Below the pieces are notes generated by a model, which was not told where the DNA came from, did no database searches, and saw nothing but the letters and a program-made list of their open reading frames with translations. From the NCBI RefSeq assembly GCF_001729745.1, contig NZ_CP017186.1, positions 3,472,001-3,536,000 on the forward strand: 64,000 nt of DNA. The letters run 5' to 3'. The stretch is from Enterobacter hormaechei subsp. hoffmannii (lineage in GTDB: Bacteria > Pseudomonadota > Gammaproteobacteria > Enterobacterales > Enterobacteriaceae). Made by a program: the position numbers and the translations under genes. Shown here piece after piece: positions 1-10,173 of this stretch. Position 1 is the first letter of the stretch, and the number at the start of each line of letters is the position of its first letter.

Positions 1-267
1 GTCAGCCAATTAGCGGACACGCTGGAAGCCGTATTGAAATCCTGGGGCTCTGACGCGAAGGACGAAGCAGATGCCGCGAAACGTAAGGCTCAGTCTCTGC
101 TGCGTGAAACGCGCGCAAGGATGAATGGCCGCTCACGTACCACTCAGGCGGCCTGCGATATGGCCAGCTGCGCCACCACCTTCGTACGTGAAAAACCGCT
201 GTGTACGCTGGGAACGGTCGCGGCAGTCGGGATTTTTGTCGGCGCCCTGCTTAGCCTGCGTAAGTAA
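1..267 (+). CDS. ygaM: YgaM, DUF883/ElaB-like inner membrane protein (5' end missing)
   Basis: The open frame runs in from the window edge, so the true start lies upstream; 88 codons plus stop are present. The family (ElaB, YqjD, YgaM) comprises small stress-associated proteins with an amphipathic helical N-terminal part and one C-terminal membrane anchor, some of which associate with ribosomes. Visible here are the charged helical segment rich in Ala, Lys and Glu (LADTLEAVLKSWGSDAK onward), the family phrase FVREKPLCT, and a terminal hydrophobic stretch AAVGIFVGALLSLRK as anchor. It sits directly upstream of nrdH, as in E. coli. Exact cellular role is not established. Confidence 0.85.
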   Translation, partial: VSQLADTLEAVLKSWGSDAKDEADAAKRKAQSLLRETRARMNGRSRTTQAACDMASCATTFVREKPLCTLGTVAAVGIFVGALLSLRK

Positions 268-278
268 GCACGCGTTCT

Positions 279-311
279 CAGCCCCGGCAGCCTCAGGCGC
301 CGGGGCTTTTC
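279..311 (+). terminator. Rho-independent terminator of ygaM
   Basis: A GC-rich stem AGCCCCGGC / GCCGGGGCT with a short loop is followed directly by a T run, 11 bases after the ygaM stop codon. Confidence 0.75.
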
Positions 312-389
312 ATTGCCTGAAAGCCTGAAAAACCCGCGCAGTTCGCCCTGCCCCGCCAGGCTCATCATTGGGGCCTTATCAATCTGAAT

Positions 390-437
390 TTCCCATATCT
401 TGTGTGGTTGAAAGTTATCTCAACTACATCTAGTATT
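390..437 (+). promoter_or_regulatory. Two NrdR-box-like sites upstream of nrdHIEF
   Basis: TTCCCATATCTTGTGT (390-405) and AACTACATCTAGTATT (422-437) both resemble the NrdR box (ACACnATATnnnGTGT type). Their centres are 32 bp apart, three helical turns, which is the spacing usual for paired NrdR boxes before ribonucleotide reductase operons. NrdR represses such operons when (d)ATP is high. Site assignment is by eye; the second box is the weaker match. Confidence 0.55.
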
Positions 438-510
438 CCCTTTAGCAAGACAGACACAACATGACGCGTTTACTCGCGCCGTTCTCTAATTCTAAATGGA
501 AATACGAATC

Positions 511-750
511 ATGAGCATTATTATTTACACTCGTAACGATTGTGTTCAGTGCCACGCCACGAAACGGGCGATGGAGAGCCGCGGCGTGGCATTTGAGATG
601 GTCAATATAGATCAGGTGCCTGACGCGGCAGACACCCTGCGGGCGCAGGGTTTCCGTCAGCTTCCGGTCGTGGTTGCCGGCGACACCAGCTGGTCTGGCT
701 TTCGTCCGGACATGATCAACCGCCTTGCCGCTCAGGGCGTCAGTGCATGA
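511..750 (+). CDS. nrdH: NrdH, glutaredoxin-like electron donor of class Ib ribonucleotide reductase
   Basis: A 79-residue thioredoxin-fold protein that reduces the C-terminal cysteines of NrdE. The redox pair CVQC is at residues 11-14, followed by HATKRAME, and the GFRQLPVV cis-proline segment and [10 protein letters not shown]-terminal element mark it as NrdH rather than a glutaredoxin. The ATG at 511 is preferred to the in-frame ATG at 496, because GGA lies about ten bases before 511 and the N-terminus then matches the family (M-S-I-I-I-Y-T). The stop overlaps the nrdI start by four bases (ATGA). First gene of nrdHIEF. Confidence 0.95.
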   Translation: MSIIIYTRNDCVQCHATKRAMESRGVAFEMVNIDQVPDAADTLRAQGFRQLPVVVAGDTSWSGFRPDMINRLAAQGVSA

Positions 751-1157
751 GCAGGCTGGTCTACTTTTCCAGCAGCTCGGAAAACACGCTTCGGTTTATG
801 GAGCGTCTCGGGCTGCCCGCGATTCGCATTCCGCTGAACGAGCGGGAGCGTATTCAGGTAGACGAACCCTACATTCTGGTAGTGCCCAGCTATGGCGGTG
901 GCGGCACCGCGGGGGCTGTGCCTCGTCAGGTGATCCGCTTTCTGAACGATCCCCATAACCGGCAGCTGATTCGCGGCGTGATCGCGGCAGGCAATCGTAA
1001 CTTCGGCGAGGCCTTTGCCCGCGCCGGGGATGTCATCTCTCAAAAATGCGGCGTGCCGTATCTCTATCGTTTTGAACTGATGGGGACACAGCAGGACGTA
1101 GAGAACGTGCGTAAAGGAGTGAACGAATTTTGGCAACGACAACCGCAGAGCGCGTGA
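747..1157 (+). CDS. nrdI: NrdI, flavodoxin-like activator of NrdF
   Basis: A 136-residue FMN protein that supplies oxidant (superoxide/peroxide) for assembly of the dimanganese-tyrosyl radical cofactor in NrdF. The phosphate-binding loop SSSSENT lies near residues 8-14, and the glycine-rich loop [10 protein letters not shown] near 50-60 is the NrdI hallmark around the flavin. Its length equals the E. coli protein. It overlaps nrdH by four bases at its start and nrdE by 28 bases at its end, implying tight translational coupling. Confidence 0.96.
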   Translation: MSRLVYFSSSSENTLRFMERLGLPAIRIPLNERERIQVDEPYILVVPSYGGGGTAGAVPRQVIRFLNDPHNRQLIRGVIAAGNRNFGEAFARAGDVISQKCGVPYLYRFELMGTQQDVENVRKGVNEFWQRQPQSA

Positions 1158-3274
1158 TTCAGGCGACGCCGGATTACCATGCATTAAACGCCATGCTAAA
1201 CCTCTATGACCGGGAGGGGCGCATTCAGTTTGGCAAAGATCGTGAGGCGGTGGACGCCTTTTTTGCCGCTCATGTACGCCCGAACAGCGTCGTCTTTGGC
1301 AGCCAGCAGGAACGTCTCGACTGGCTGGTAAAAGAGGGTTATTACGAAGAGCGCGTCCTGACCCGCTACGACCGCGCCTTCGCGGTGGCATTGTTTGAAC
1401 GGGCGCACGCCAGCGGTTTTCGCTTCCAGACGTTTCTCGGCGCGTGGAAGTATTACACCAGCTACACCCTGAAAACCTTCGACGGCAAACGCTATTTAGA
1501 AAGCTTTGAAGATCGGGTGGTGATGGTAGCCCTGACGCTGGCGCAGGGCGATGAAGCCCTGGCCGAAAGACTGACGGAGGAGATCCTCTCTGGCCGCTTC
1601 CAGCCCGCCACGCCAACCTTCCTTAACTGCGGCAAAGCCCAGCGCGGCGAGCTGGTCTCCTGCTTCCTGCTGCGTATTGAAGACAATATGGAGTCGATTG
1701 GCCGTGCGGTAAATTCGGCGCTACAGCTTTCGAAACGCGGCGGCGGCGTGGCATTTCTGCTTTCGAACCTGCGGGAAGCGGGCGCGCCGATCAAGCGCAT
1801 CGAAAATCAGTCCTCCGGCGTCATCCCGGTGATGAAGATGCTGGAAGATGCCTTCTCATACGCCAACCAGCTTGGCGCACGTCAGGGCGCGGGTGCGGTT
1901 TATCTGCACGCGCATCATCCGGACATTCTGCGTTTTCTGGATACCAAACGTGAAAACGCCGACGAAAAGATCCGCATTAAAACCCTGTCGCTCGGCGTGG
2001 TGATCCCGGATATCACGTTTAAGCTGGCCAAAGAAAATGCCGACATGGCGCTTTTCTCGCCGTATGACGTCGAGCGTATCTACGGCAAAGCCTTTGGCGA
2101 TGTGGCCATCAGCGAACTTTATGACGAACTGGTGACGGACGAGCGCATTCGTAAGAAATACATTAACGCCCGCGACTTTTTCCAGACGCTGGCCGAAATT
2201 CAGTTTGAGTCCGGGTACCCGTACATCATGTACGAGGATACGGTGAACCGCGCCAACCCGATTGCCGGGCGCATCAACATGAGCAATCTGTGCTCGGAAA
2301 TTTTGCAGGTCAACAGCGCGTCCAGTTACGACGAGAACCTCGACTACGCGGATATCGGCAAAGATATCTCCTGCAATCTCGGTTCGCTGAATATTGCCCA
2401 CACCATGGATTCCCCCGATTTTGGCCGCACGGTAGAGACCGCCATTCGCGGGCTGACGGCGGTATCGGACATGAGCCACATCCGCAGCGTACCGTCCATT
2501 GAGGCGGGCAACGCCGCGTCGCATGCCATCGGCCTTGGGCAGATGAACCTGCACGGCTATCTGGCGCGGGAGGGTATCGCCTACGGCAGCCCGGAAGGGC
2601 TGGATTTCACCAACCTTTATTTCTATACCATCACCTGGCATGCGCTGCATACCTCGATGATGCTGGCGCGCGAACGCAACCAGCGGTTCGCAGGCTTTGA
2701 GCAGTCCCGCTACGCCAGCGGAGAGTATTTCAGCCAGTATCTGGAAGGCGACTGGCAGCCGAAAACCGAAAAAGTACGCGCGCTTTTCGACCGCGCCGGC
2801 ATTACCCTGCCGACGCGTGAGATGTGGCAACAGCTGCGTGAGGATGTGATGCACTACGGCATCTATAACCAGAACCTTCAGGCGGTTCCTCCAACCGGCT
2901 CCATTTCCTATATAAATCATGCCACGTCGAGCATCCATCCGATCGTGTCGAAGATTGAAATCCGCAAGGAAGGCAAAACCGGACGCGTCTACTACCCTGC
3001 CCCGTTTATGACTAACGAGAATCTGGCTCTGTACCAGGACGCCTATGAGATCGGCCCGGAAAAGATCATTGATACCTACGCCGAGGCGACCAGACATGTG
3101 GACCAGGGGCTGTCGCTGACGCTCTTCTTCCCGGACACCGCCACCACGCGGGACATCAATAAAGCGCAGATCTACGCCTGGAAGAGAGGCATCAAAACGC
3201 TGTACTACATTCGCCTGCGCCAGCTCGCGCTGGAAGGTACCGAAATTGAAGGCTGCGTGTCCTGCGCGCTGTAA
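1130..3274 (+). CDS. nrdE: NrdE, class Ib ribonucleoside-diphosphate reductase alpha subunit
   Basis: The 714-residue catalytic subunit reduces ribonucleoside diphosphates with electrons from NrdH and a radical from NrdF. Diagnostic segments are [16 protein letters not shown] (active-site cysteine region), [27 protein letters not shown], and the C-terminal EGCVSCAL whose two cysteines are the shuttle pair. The start is a TTG at 1130 inside the 3' end of nrdI. It gives MATTTAE, the same N-terminus and length as E. coli NrdE, and AAAGGAG lies upstream. Class Ib enzymes lack the long ATP-cone of class Ia NrdA, as seen here. Confidence 0.95.
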   Translation: MATTTAERVIQATPDYHALNAMLNLYDREGRIQFGKDREAVDAFFAAHVRPNSVVFGSQQERLDWLVKEGYYEERVLTRYDRAFAVALFERAHASGFRFQTFLGAWKYYTSYTLKTFDGKRYLESFEDRVVMVALTLAQGDEALAERLTEEILSGRFQPATPTFLNCGKAQRGELVSCFLLRIEDNMESIGRAVNSALQLSKRGGGVAFLLSNLREAGAPIKRIENQSSGVIPVMKMLEDAFSYANQLGARQGAGAVYLHAHHPDILRFLDTKRENADEKIRIKTLSLGVVIPDITFKLAKENADMALFSPYDVERIYGKAFGDVAISELYDELVTDERIRKKYINARDFFQTLAEIQFESGYPYIMYEDTVNRANPIAGRINMSNLCSEILQVNSASSYDENLDYADIGKDISCNLGSLNIAHTMDSPDFGRTVETAIRGLTAVSDMSHIRSVPSIEAGNAASHAIGLGQMNLHGYLAREGIAYGSPEGLDFTNLYFYTITWHALHTSMMLARERNQRFAGFEQSRYASGEYFSQYLEGDWQPKTEKVRALFDRAGITLPTREMWQQLREDVMHYGIYNQNLQAVPPTGSISYINHATSSIHPIVSKIEIRKEGKTGRVYYPAPFMTNENLALYQDAYEIGPEKIIDTYAEATRHVDQGLSLTLFFPDTATTRDINKAQIYAWKRGIKTLYYIRLRQLALEGTEIEGCVSCAL

Positions 3275-4243
<969 letters not shown>

Positions 4244-4334
4244 TGAATGAATTAACGTTCATTAATTAACTCTACATTTCATTATTTTCAGCCGAATATT
4301 CCACTACGTACTACACTGTAATTTCTCCTTCATA

Positions 4335-4363
4335 TTCGCCTGAATCACACCGATTCAGGCGAA
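4335..4363 (+). terminator. 12-bp perfect dyad downstream of nrdF
   Basis: TTCGCCTGAATC, a five-base loop, then its exact complement. No long T run follows (ATTCTCC), so it may be a transcript 3'-end stabiliser or weak terminator of nrdHIEF rather than a canonical terminator. Confidence 0.5.
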
Positions 4364-4480
4364 ATTCTCCCATGCAGTAGCAAAAAATTGAGAAAAATTC
4401 AAAGCGCCCTCAGCCCTTTATTCATGGGAAATTCAGCCGTTTCGCTTGCGGTAAAATTCCGACCTGAGGCAGGTCCAGGG

Positions 4481-4508
4481 TTGTCTCAGATTCTGAGTAT
4501 GTTAGGGT
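4481..4508 (+). promoter_or_regulatory. proU P2-like promoter
   Basis: A -35 element TTGTCT at 4481-4486 and a -10 element TAGGGT at 4503-4508 are separated by 16 bp. This is the arrangement of the osmotically induced sigma-70 P2 promoter of E. coli proU. The promoter leaves a leader of roughly 60 bases before proV. Confidence 0.6.
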
Positions 4509-4576
4509 AATGCCAGTTAACTATTTACCATGGTAATCATATCGACATAAACAAATAACAGGACACTCTCTATTGC

Positions 4577-5779
4577 ATGGCAATTAAATTAGAAGTGAAA
4601 AATCTTTATAAAGTATTTGGCGAGCACCCACAGCGTGCTTTCAAATATATTGAGAAAGGCCTTTCGAAAGAGCAAATTCTGGAAAAAACCGGGCTATCGC
4701 TTGGCGTTAAAGACGCCAGTCTGGCCATTGAAGAAGGCGAGATTTTTGTCATCATGGGATTATCCGGTTCGGGTAAATCCACTATGGTTCGCCTTCTCAA
4801 TCGCCTGATTGAACCCACCCGCGGACAGGTGCTGATTGACGGCGTTGATATCGCCAGAATATCAGACGCGGAACTCCGCGAGGTGCGCAGAAAGAAAATT
4901 GCGATGGTGTTTCAGTCATTTGCACTGATGCCGCACATGACGGTACTCGATAATACCGCCTTTGGCATGGAGTTAGCCGGCACGCCCGCTCAGGAACGTC
5001 AGGAAAAAGCCCTTGATGCACTGCGTCAGGTCGGGCTGGAAAATTATGCTCATGCGTATCCGGATGAGCTCTCCGGCGGTATGCGTCAGCGCGTAGGATT
5101 AGCGCGCGCATTAGCGATTAATCCGGATATTTTATTAATGGACGAAGCCTTCTCGGCGCTCGATCCCTTAATTCGCACCGAGATGCAGGATGAGTTGGTA
5201 AAATTACAGGCCAAACATCAGCGCACCATTGTTTTTATTTCTCACGATCTGGATGAAGCCATGCGTATTGGCGACCGTATCGCCATTATGCAAAATGGTG
5301 AAGTGGTGCAGGTCGGCACACCGGATGAAATTCTCAATAATCCGGCGAATGATTATGTGCGCACCTTCTTCCGCGGCGTGGATATTAGCCACGTATTCAG
5401 TGCGAAAGATATTGCCCGTCGAACACCAAACGGCATTATTCGAAAAACGCCAGGTTTTGGTCCGCGCTCCGCGCTGAAGCTGTTGCAGGACGAAGACCGT
5501 GAATACGGTTATCTGGTTGAACGCGGCAATAAATTTGTCGGCGTTGTCTCCATCGACTCCCTGAAAACCGCCCTGAGCGAAAACCAGGGAATCGATGCGG
5601 CGTTGATTGACGCTCCGCTTGCCGTGGACGCCGAAACGCCGCTCAGCGAGTTGCTCTCTCACGTGGGTCAGGCGCCGTGCGCCGTGCCGGTTGTCGGTGA
5701 AGAACAACAGTACGTTGGCATCATCTCAAAACGGATGCTGCTACAGGCTTTAGATCGCGAGGGGACAAACAATGGCTGA
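4577..5779 (+). CDS. proV: ProV, glycine betaine/proline ABC importer ATPase
   Basis: This 400-residue cytoplasmic ATPase powers ProU uptake of glycine betaine and proline betaine under osmotic stress. The Walker [10 protein letters not shown] is at residues 61-69, followed by a Q-loop ([10 protein letters not shown]), signature LSGGMRQRV, Walker [14 protein letters not shown] and H-loop [11 protein letters not shown]-terminal pair of CBS domains (about 280-395) is typical of OpuA/ProV ATPases and is linked to ionic-strength sensing. Its length equals the E. coli protein. Its end overlaps proW by eight bases. Confidence 0.97.
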   Translation: MAIKLEVKNLYKVFGEHPQRAFKYIEKGLSKEQILEKTGLSLGVKDASLAIEEGEIFVIMGLSGSGKSTMVRLLNRLIEPTRGQVLIDGVDIARISDAELREVRRKKIAMVFQSFALMPHMTVLDNTAFGMELAGTPAQERQEKALDALRQVGLENYAHAYPDELSGGMRQRVGLARALAINPDILLMDEAFSALDPLIRTEMQDELVKLQAKHQRTIVFISHDLDEAMRIGDRIAIMQNGEVVQVGTPDEILNNPANDYVRTFFRGVDISHVFSAKDIARRTPNGIIRKTPGFGPRSALKLLQDEDREYGYLVERGNKFVGVVSIDSLKTALSENQGIDAALIDAPLAVDAETPLSELLSHVGQAPCAVPVVGEEQQYVGIISKRMLLQALDREGTNNG

Positions 5780-6836
5780 TCAATCAAACCCATGGGGCAC
5801 CACTGAAGCAGCGGACAGCGCGGCGCAATCTGCCGATGCGTGGGGGTCGACGCCTGCGCCTGCCGATGGCGGCGGCGCGGCAGACTGGCTCAACAGCGCA
5901 CCGGCGCCTGCCCCAGAGCATTTCAATATTATGGATCCGTTCCACAAGACGCTGATCCCGCTGGATAGCTGGGTAACGGAGGGGATCGACTGGGTCGTTA
6001 CCCACTTCCGTCCGGTGTTCCAGGGGATCCGCATCCCGGTGGATTACATCCTGAACGGCTTCCAGCAGCTGATGCTGGGCATGCCCGCGCCGGTGGCGAT
6101 TATCTTGTTCTCGCTGATCGCATGGCAGTTCGGCAGCGCGGGTATGGGGATCGCCACGCTGATCTCCCTGATTGCCATCGGCGCGATTGGCGCGTGGTCT
6201 CAGGCGATGATCACCCTGGCGCTGGTGCTGACCGCCCTGCTGTTCTGCGTGGCGATCGGCCTGCCGATGGGGATCTGGCTGGCGCGCAGCCCCCGGGCCG
6301 CAAAAATTATCCGCCCGCTGCTGGATGCGATGCAGACCACGCCAGCGTTCGTTTACCTGGTGCCTATCGTGATGCTGTTCGGCATCGGTAACGTACCGGG
6401 GGTGGTCGTGACCATTATCTTTGCCCTGCCGCCGATTATTCGCCTGACCATTCTGGGCATTAACCAGGTGCCTGCGGATCTGATAGAGGCATCACGCTCG
6501 TTTGGCGCCAGCCCGCGTCAGATGCTGTTTAAGGTTCAGCTTCCGCTGGCGATGCCGACCATTATGGCAGGTGTTAACCAGACGCTGATGCTGGCGCTGT
6601 CGATGGTGGTGATCGCCTCAATGATTGCCGTTGGCGGGTTAGGTCAGATGGTACTGCGCGGCATTGGCCGTCTCGATATGGGGCTGGCGACCGTCGGCGG
6701 CGTCGGGATTGTGATCCTCGCCATCATTCTTGACCGCCTGACCCAGGCTGTCGGTCGTGATTCACGCAGTCGCGGCAACCGTCGCTGGTATACCACCGGC
6801 CCTGTCGGGTTACTCACCCGCCCATTCACAAAATAA
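5772..6836 (+). CDS. proW: ProW, glycine betaine/proline ABC importer permease
   Basis: A 354-residue inner-membrane permease of ProU. The first 100 residues are a long hydrophilic, Ala/Pro-rich cytoplasmic-type extension ([19 protein letters not shown]...), a ProW feature. Several membrane spans follow, with the EAA coupling loop [20 protein letters not shown] (about 238-257) that contacts ProV. The start overlaps the proV 3' end, and proX follows after nine bases, so the three form one operon. Confidence 0.97.
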   Translation: MADQSNPWGTTEAADSAAQSADAWGSTPAPADGGGAADWLNSAPAPAPEHFNIMDPFHKTLIPLDSWVTEGIDWVVTHFRPVFQGIRIPVDYILNGFQQLMLGMPAPVAIILFSLIAWQFGSAGMGIATLISLIAIGAIGAWSQAMITLALVLTALLFCVAIGLPMGIWLARSPRAAKIIRPLLDAMQTTPAFVYLVPIVMLFGIGNVPGVVVTIIFALPPIIRLTILGINQVPADLIEASRSFGASPRQMLFKVQLPLAMPTIMAGVNQTLMLALSMVVIASMIAVGGLGQMVLRGIGRLDMGLATVGGVGIVILAIILDRLTQAVGRDSRSRGNRRWYTTGPVGLLTRPFTK

Positions 6837-6845
6837 GGAACAACG

Positions 6846-7841
6846 ATGCGACATAACGTACTTTTTGCCACAGCGTTTGCGACCCTTGTCTCCACCAGCG
6901 CAGTTGCCGCTGACCTGCCGGGCAAAGGCATTACCGTGCAGCCGGTGCAGAGCACCATTTCGGAAGAGTCCTTCCAGACCCAGATTGTCAGCCGTGCGCT
7001 GGAGAAACTGGGCTATACGGTGAATACCGCCAGTGAAGTGGATTACAACGTGGGCTATACCTCTATTGCCTCCGGCGATGCCACCTTTACCGCCGTGAAC
7101 TGGCAGCCGCTGCACGACGATATGTATGCCGCCGCAGGCGGTGACAAGAAATTCTACCGCGAAGGCACCTTTGTGACCGGCGCTGCGCAGGGATATTTGA
7201 TCGACAAGAAAACCGCCGATAAGTATCACATCACCAATATTGAACAGCTGAAAGATCCGAAGATCGCCAAACTCTTTGATACCAACGGTGACGGCAAAGC
7301 CGACATGATGGGCTGCTCGCCGGGCTGGGGCTGTGAAGCGGTGATTAACCACCAGAACAAAGCCTTCGATCTGGCGAAGACCGTCGACGTGAGCCACGGT
7401 AATTACTCTGCGATGATGGCCGATACCATCGCCCGCTTTAAAGAAGGCAAGCCGGTGATCTACTACACCTGGACGCCGTACTGGGTGAGCGACGTGCTGA
7501 AGCCGGGCAAAGACGTGGTGTGGTTGCAGGTGCCCTTCTCCTCCCTGCCGGGCGAGCAGAAAGATATCGACACCAAACTGCCAAACGGCATGAACTATGG
7601 CTTCCCGGTGAATACCATGCATATCGTGGCGAACAAAGCCTGGGCCGAGAAAAACCCGGCGGCGGCGAAGCTGTTCTCGGTAATGAAACTGCCGCTGGCA
7701 GACATTAACGCCCAGAACGCGATGATGCATGCGGGTAAATCATCCGAAGCTGATATCAAAGGCCACGTGGATGGCTGGATCAAAGCCCACCAGCAGCTGT
7801 TTGACGGCTGGGTGAAAGAGGCGCTTGAGGCGCAGAAGTAA
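6846..7841 (+). CDS. proX: ProX, periplasmic glycine betaine-binding protein
   Basis: A 331-residue substrate-binding protein of ProU. The signal peptide [21 protein letters not shown] ends in A-V-A, with mature ADLPGKG. The single disulfide-capable pair is in [13 protein letters not shown]. Aromatic residues in [21 protein letters not shown] and similar segments would form the cage for the quaternary ammonium group. AAGGAACAACG precedes the start. Last gene of proVWX. Confidence 0.96.
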   Translation: MRHNVLFATAFATLVSTSAVAADLPGKGITVQPVQSTISEESFQTQIVSRALEKLGYTVNTASEVDYNVGYTSIASGDATFTAVNWQPLHDDMYAAAGGDKKFYREGTFVTGAAQGYLIDKKTADKYHITNIEQLKDPKIAKLFDTNGDGKADMMGCSPGWGCEAVINHQNKAFDLAKTVDVSHGNYSAMMADTIARFKEGKPVIYYTWTPYWVSDVLKPGKDVVWLQVPFSSLPGEQKDIDTKLPNGMNYGFPVNTMHIVANKAWAEKNPAAAKLFSVMKLPLADINAQNAMMHAGKSSEADIKGHVDGWIKAHQQLFDGWVKEALEAQK

Positions 7842-7849
7842 AAATACTA

Positions 7850-7896
7850 CCCCTCACCCTGCCCTCTCCCCAAAGGGGAGAGGGCAGGGTGAGGGG
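7850..7896. repeat. GC-rich palindrome, 22-bp perfect arms
   Basis: CCCCTCACCCTGCCC... and its exact complement form 22-bp arms around an AAA loop, nine bases after the proX stop. Related, less perfect copies occur at 27151-27196 and 45985-46025, so this is a dispersed extragenic palindrome family distinct from the REP units elsewhere in the window. It could end or stabilise the proVWX transcript. Confidence 0.85.
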
Positions 7897-8015
7897 ATCA
7901 AACCGCACCCAACCTAAACCGCACAATCCACCACGTAACAATCCCCCAACATTCACAATCATTGGTTATTATGTTTCCGGAAAAATAATCACTTAACTTA
8001 CGATTCCTGAAACAA

Positions 8016-9200
8016 ATGACAAAAACAACTCAAGGGCTTAGCCCCGCACTCATCCTTTTAATGTCCGTGGCAACGGGACTGGCCGTCGCCAGCAACTATT
8101 ACGCGCAACCTCTGCTTGATACTATCGCGCGTGCTTTCGATCTTTCAGCCAGCTCCGCCGGCTTTATCGTCACCGCTGCGCAGCTCGGCTATGCGGCCGG
8201 GCTGCTGTTCCTGGTGCCATTAGGCGATATGTTTGAGCGCCGGATGCTTATCGTCTCCATGACGCTGCTGGCCGCAGGCGGGATGTTGATCACCGCCAGC
8301 AGCCAGTCGTTAACGATGATGATTATCGGTACCGCGCTGACGGGGCTGTTCTCGGTGGTGGCACAAATTCTGGTTCCCCTCGCGGCGACGTTGGCTTCCC
8401 CGGAAAAACGCGGCAAAGTGGTTGGCACTATTATGAGCGGCCTGCTGCTGGGCATCCTGCTGGCGCGAACCGTTGCCGGGCTGCTGGCGAGCCTCGGCGG
8501 CTGGCGCACCGTTTACTGGGTGGCAAGCGTGCTGATGGTTATCATGGCGCTGGCCCTGTGGCGCGGCCTGCCAAAGGTGAAGCAGGAGAATCACCTGAAC
8601 TATCCGCAGCTCCTCGCCTCCGTTTTCAGCCTCTTCACCCGGGATAAACTCCTGCGCACACGCGCCGTTCTGGGGTGTCTCACCTTCGCCAACTTCAGCA
8701 TCTTATGGACGTCGATGGCGTTTCTGCTCGCCGCGCCGCCGTTTAACTACTCAGAAGGCGTGATTGGCCTGTTCGGGCTGGCAGGCGCGGCTGGCGCACT
8801 GGGCGCGCGCCCGGCGGGTGGCCTGGCCGACAAAGGTAAATCTCATATGACCACCTCCGCAGGGCTGGTTTTACTCCTGCTCTCATGGGCGGCTATCTGG
8901 TACGGACACGTCTCAGTGCTGGCGCTAATTGTCGGTATTCTGGTACTCGACCTCACCGTGCAGGGCGTACATATCACCAACCAGACCGTGATTTACCGCG
9001 TGAAACCAGACGCCCGTAACCGTCTGACGGCCGGGTACATGACCAGCTACTTTATCGGCGGCGCGGCGGGCTCGCTAATCTCAGCCTCCGCCTGGCAGCA
9101 TGCGGGCTGGACGGGCGTGTGCGCAATCGGCGCCATCGTGGCGGCGATAAATCTGCTGGTATGGTGGCGCGGCTATCACCGCCAGGAAGCAATTCACTAA
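8016..9200 (+). CDS. ygaY: MFS family exporter, YgaY-like
   Basis: A 394-residue major facilitator protein with about 12 hydrophobic spans. The loop 2-3 motif is in LVPLGDMFERRMLIV (near 69-83), and a second such loop ARPAGGLADKGKS lies in the C-terminal half. In E. coli K-12 the ygaY gene at this position, after proX, is broken; here it is intact. The substrate cannot be read from the sequence; relatives are putative drug or sugar-efflux exporters. Downstream E. coli carries ygaZ-ygaH (L-valine exporter), which are missing here. The ATG at 8016 has only a weak purine-rich stretch upstream. Confidence 0.8.
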   Translation: MTKTTQGLSPALILLMSVATGLAVASNYYAQPLLDTIARAFDLSASSAGFIVTAAQLGYAAGLLFLVPLGDMFERRMLIVSMTLLAAGGMLITASSQSLTMMIIGTALTGLFSVVAQILVPLAATLASPEKRGKVVGTIMSGLLLGILLARTVAGLLASLGGWRTVYWVASVLMVIMALALWRGLPKVKQENHLNYPQLLASVFSLFTRDKLLRTRAVLGCLTFANFSILWTSMAFLLAAPPFNYSEGVIGLFGLAGAAGALGARPAGGLADKGKSHMTTSAGLVLLLLSWAAIWYGHVSVLALIVGILVLDLTVQGVHITNQTVIYRVKPDARNRLTAGYMTSYFIGGAAGSLISASAWQHAGWTGVCAIGAIVAAINLLVWWRGYHRQEAIH

Positions 9201-9514
9201 GTTTTACATTGCTTTGGGCCCCCTGGGGTGTAAAGGGGGCCTGCATCTGTTAAGGTAACGGTAATCATTTATCCCAGAAATTTTACTGTGGGTGACATAT
9301 TTACTACCGGCATGAATAGTTCAGACCCCTGTCCTCACATCCCCTCTTTCGCGGGTACACACCCCACACTTTCTGTGCTCACCGGGTCACGGATTTACCC
9401 GGCGCTTTCTGATGGTGACATACGTTTGGCGGATATAACCGCACAAATAATTCATTTACATTATTTGTCACTATCGTTACTATATCGGCTGTAATTAATG
9501 AGGTTATGCCCAAA
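9201..9514. other. Intergenic region between MFS gene and emrR
   Basis: This 314-bp gap holds no convincing gene. A GC dyad (GGCCCCCT / AGGGGGCC, 9217-9241) follows the MFS gene without a clear T run. A second short dyad CCGGGT / ACCCGG lies near 9388-9410, and the phrase GGTGACATA occurs twice (about 9291 and 9414). The AT-rich last 80 bases probably contain the emrRAB promoter and EmrR operator, but no unambiguous site could be fixed. In E. coli ygaZ and ygaH occupy this position. Confidence 0.6.
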
Positions 9515-10045
9515 ATGGATAGTTCGTTTACGCCCATTGAACAAATGCTTAAGTTCCGCGCCAGTCGTCATGAGGACTTCCCGTATCAGGAGATCCTGCT
9601 GACGCGCCTGTGCATGCACATGCAGGGTAAGCTGCTGGAAAATCGTAACAAGATGCTGAAAGCGCAAGGGATTAACGAGACGTTGTTTATGGCGTTGATT
9701 ACGCTTGAGTCTCAGGAAAACCACAGCATTCAGCCGTCTGAACTGAGCTGCGCGCTGGGTTCATCCCGTACCAATGCAACCCGTATTGCTGATGAGCTGG
9801 AGAAGCGCGGCTGGATCGAGCGCCGTGAGAGCGATAACGATCGCCGCTGCCTGCATCTGCAACTGACCGAGAAAGGTCACGAATTCCTGCGCGAAGTGCT
9901 GCCACCGCAGCATAACTGCCTGCACCAGCTTTGGTCTGCCCTCAGCACCGCCGAGCGCGACCAGCTTGAGCACATTACTCGCAAGCTGCTCACCCGTCTG
10001 GACCAGATGGATGAAGATGGCGTCATTCTTGAGGCGCTGCGCTAA
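9515..10045 (+). CDS. emrR: EmrR (MprA), MarR-family repressor of emrRAB
   Basis: A 176-residue winged-helix regulator that represses emrRAB and releases DNA on binding hydrophobic drugs or uncouplers. The N-terminus [14 protein letters not shown] and the MarR wing [19 protein letters not shown] (about 108-126) are seen, with the recognition region [18 protein letters not shown] just before. An in-frame ATG at 9506 exists, but GAGG at 9500-9503 is too close to it and correctly placed for 9515. emrA follows 128 bases later, across a possible attenuator hairpin (CTGGCC region, 10091-10116). Confidence 0.95.
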   Translation: MDSSFTPIEQMLKFRASRHEDFPYQEILLTRLCMHMQGKLLENRNKMLKAQGINETLFMALITLESQENHSIQPSELSCALGSSRTNATRIADELEKRGWIERRESDNDRRCLHLQLTEKGHEFLREVLPPQHNCLHQLWSALSTAERDQLEHITRKLLTRLDQMDEDGVILEALR

Positions 10046-10173
10046 CGCGACGATCCGCTCAACATTCCAGATTGCAAAAGAAAAACTGACAGGCCAGCAC
10101 GTGAAACTGCTGGCCTTTCTGACAACAGGTCGGCTCAGCCGATGTGAAAATAAAAAGATCGTGGAGAACAACA

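Larger units (their letters stand above)
4244..4576 (+). other. nrdF-proV intergenic region (regulatory)
   Basis: This 333-bp gap holds no gene. It carries a strong dyad at 4335-4363 and an AT-rich stretch (4380-4450) ahead of the proU promoter. Curved AT-rich DNA around proU is the known target of H-NS in E. coli, and the base composition fits that here. Confidence 0.6.

Noticed and set aside
1856-3097. 413-codon frame opposite nrdE
   Set aside because: No ribosome site or family resemblance; the sense strand encodes NrdE over the whole span.
9340-9440. Possible guanidine-II (mini-ykkC) riboswitch upstream of emrR
   Set aside because: One CCGGGT/ACCCGG hairpin contains ACGG in its loop, but the required pair of tight ACGR-loop hairpins is not present.
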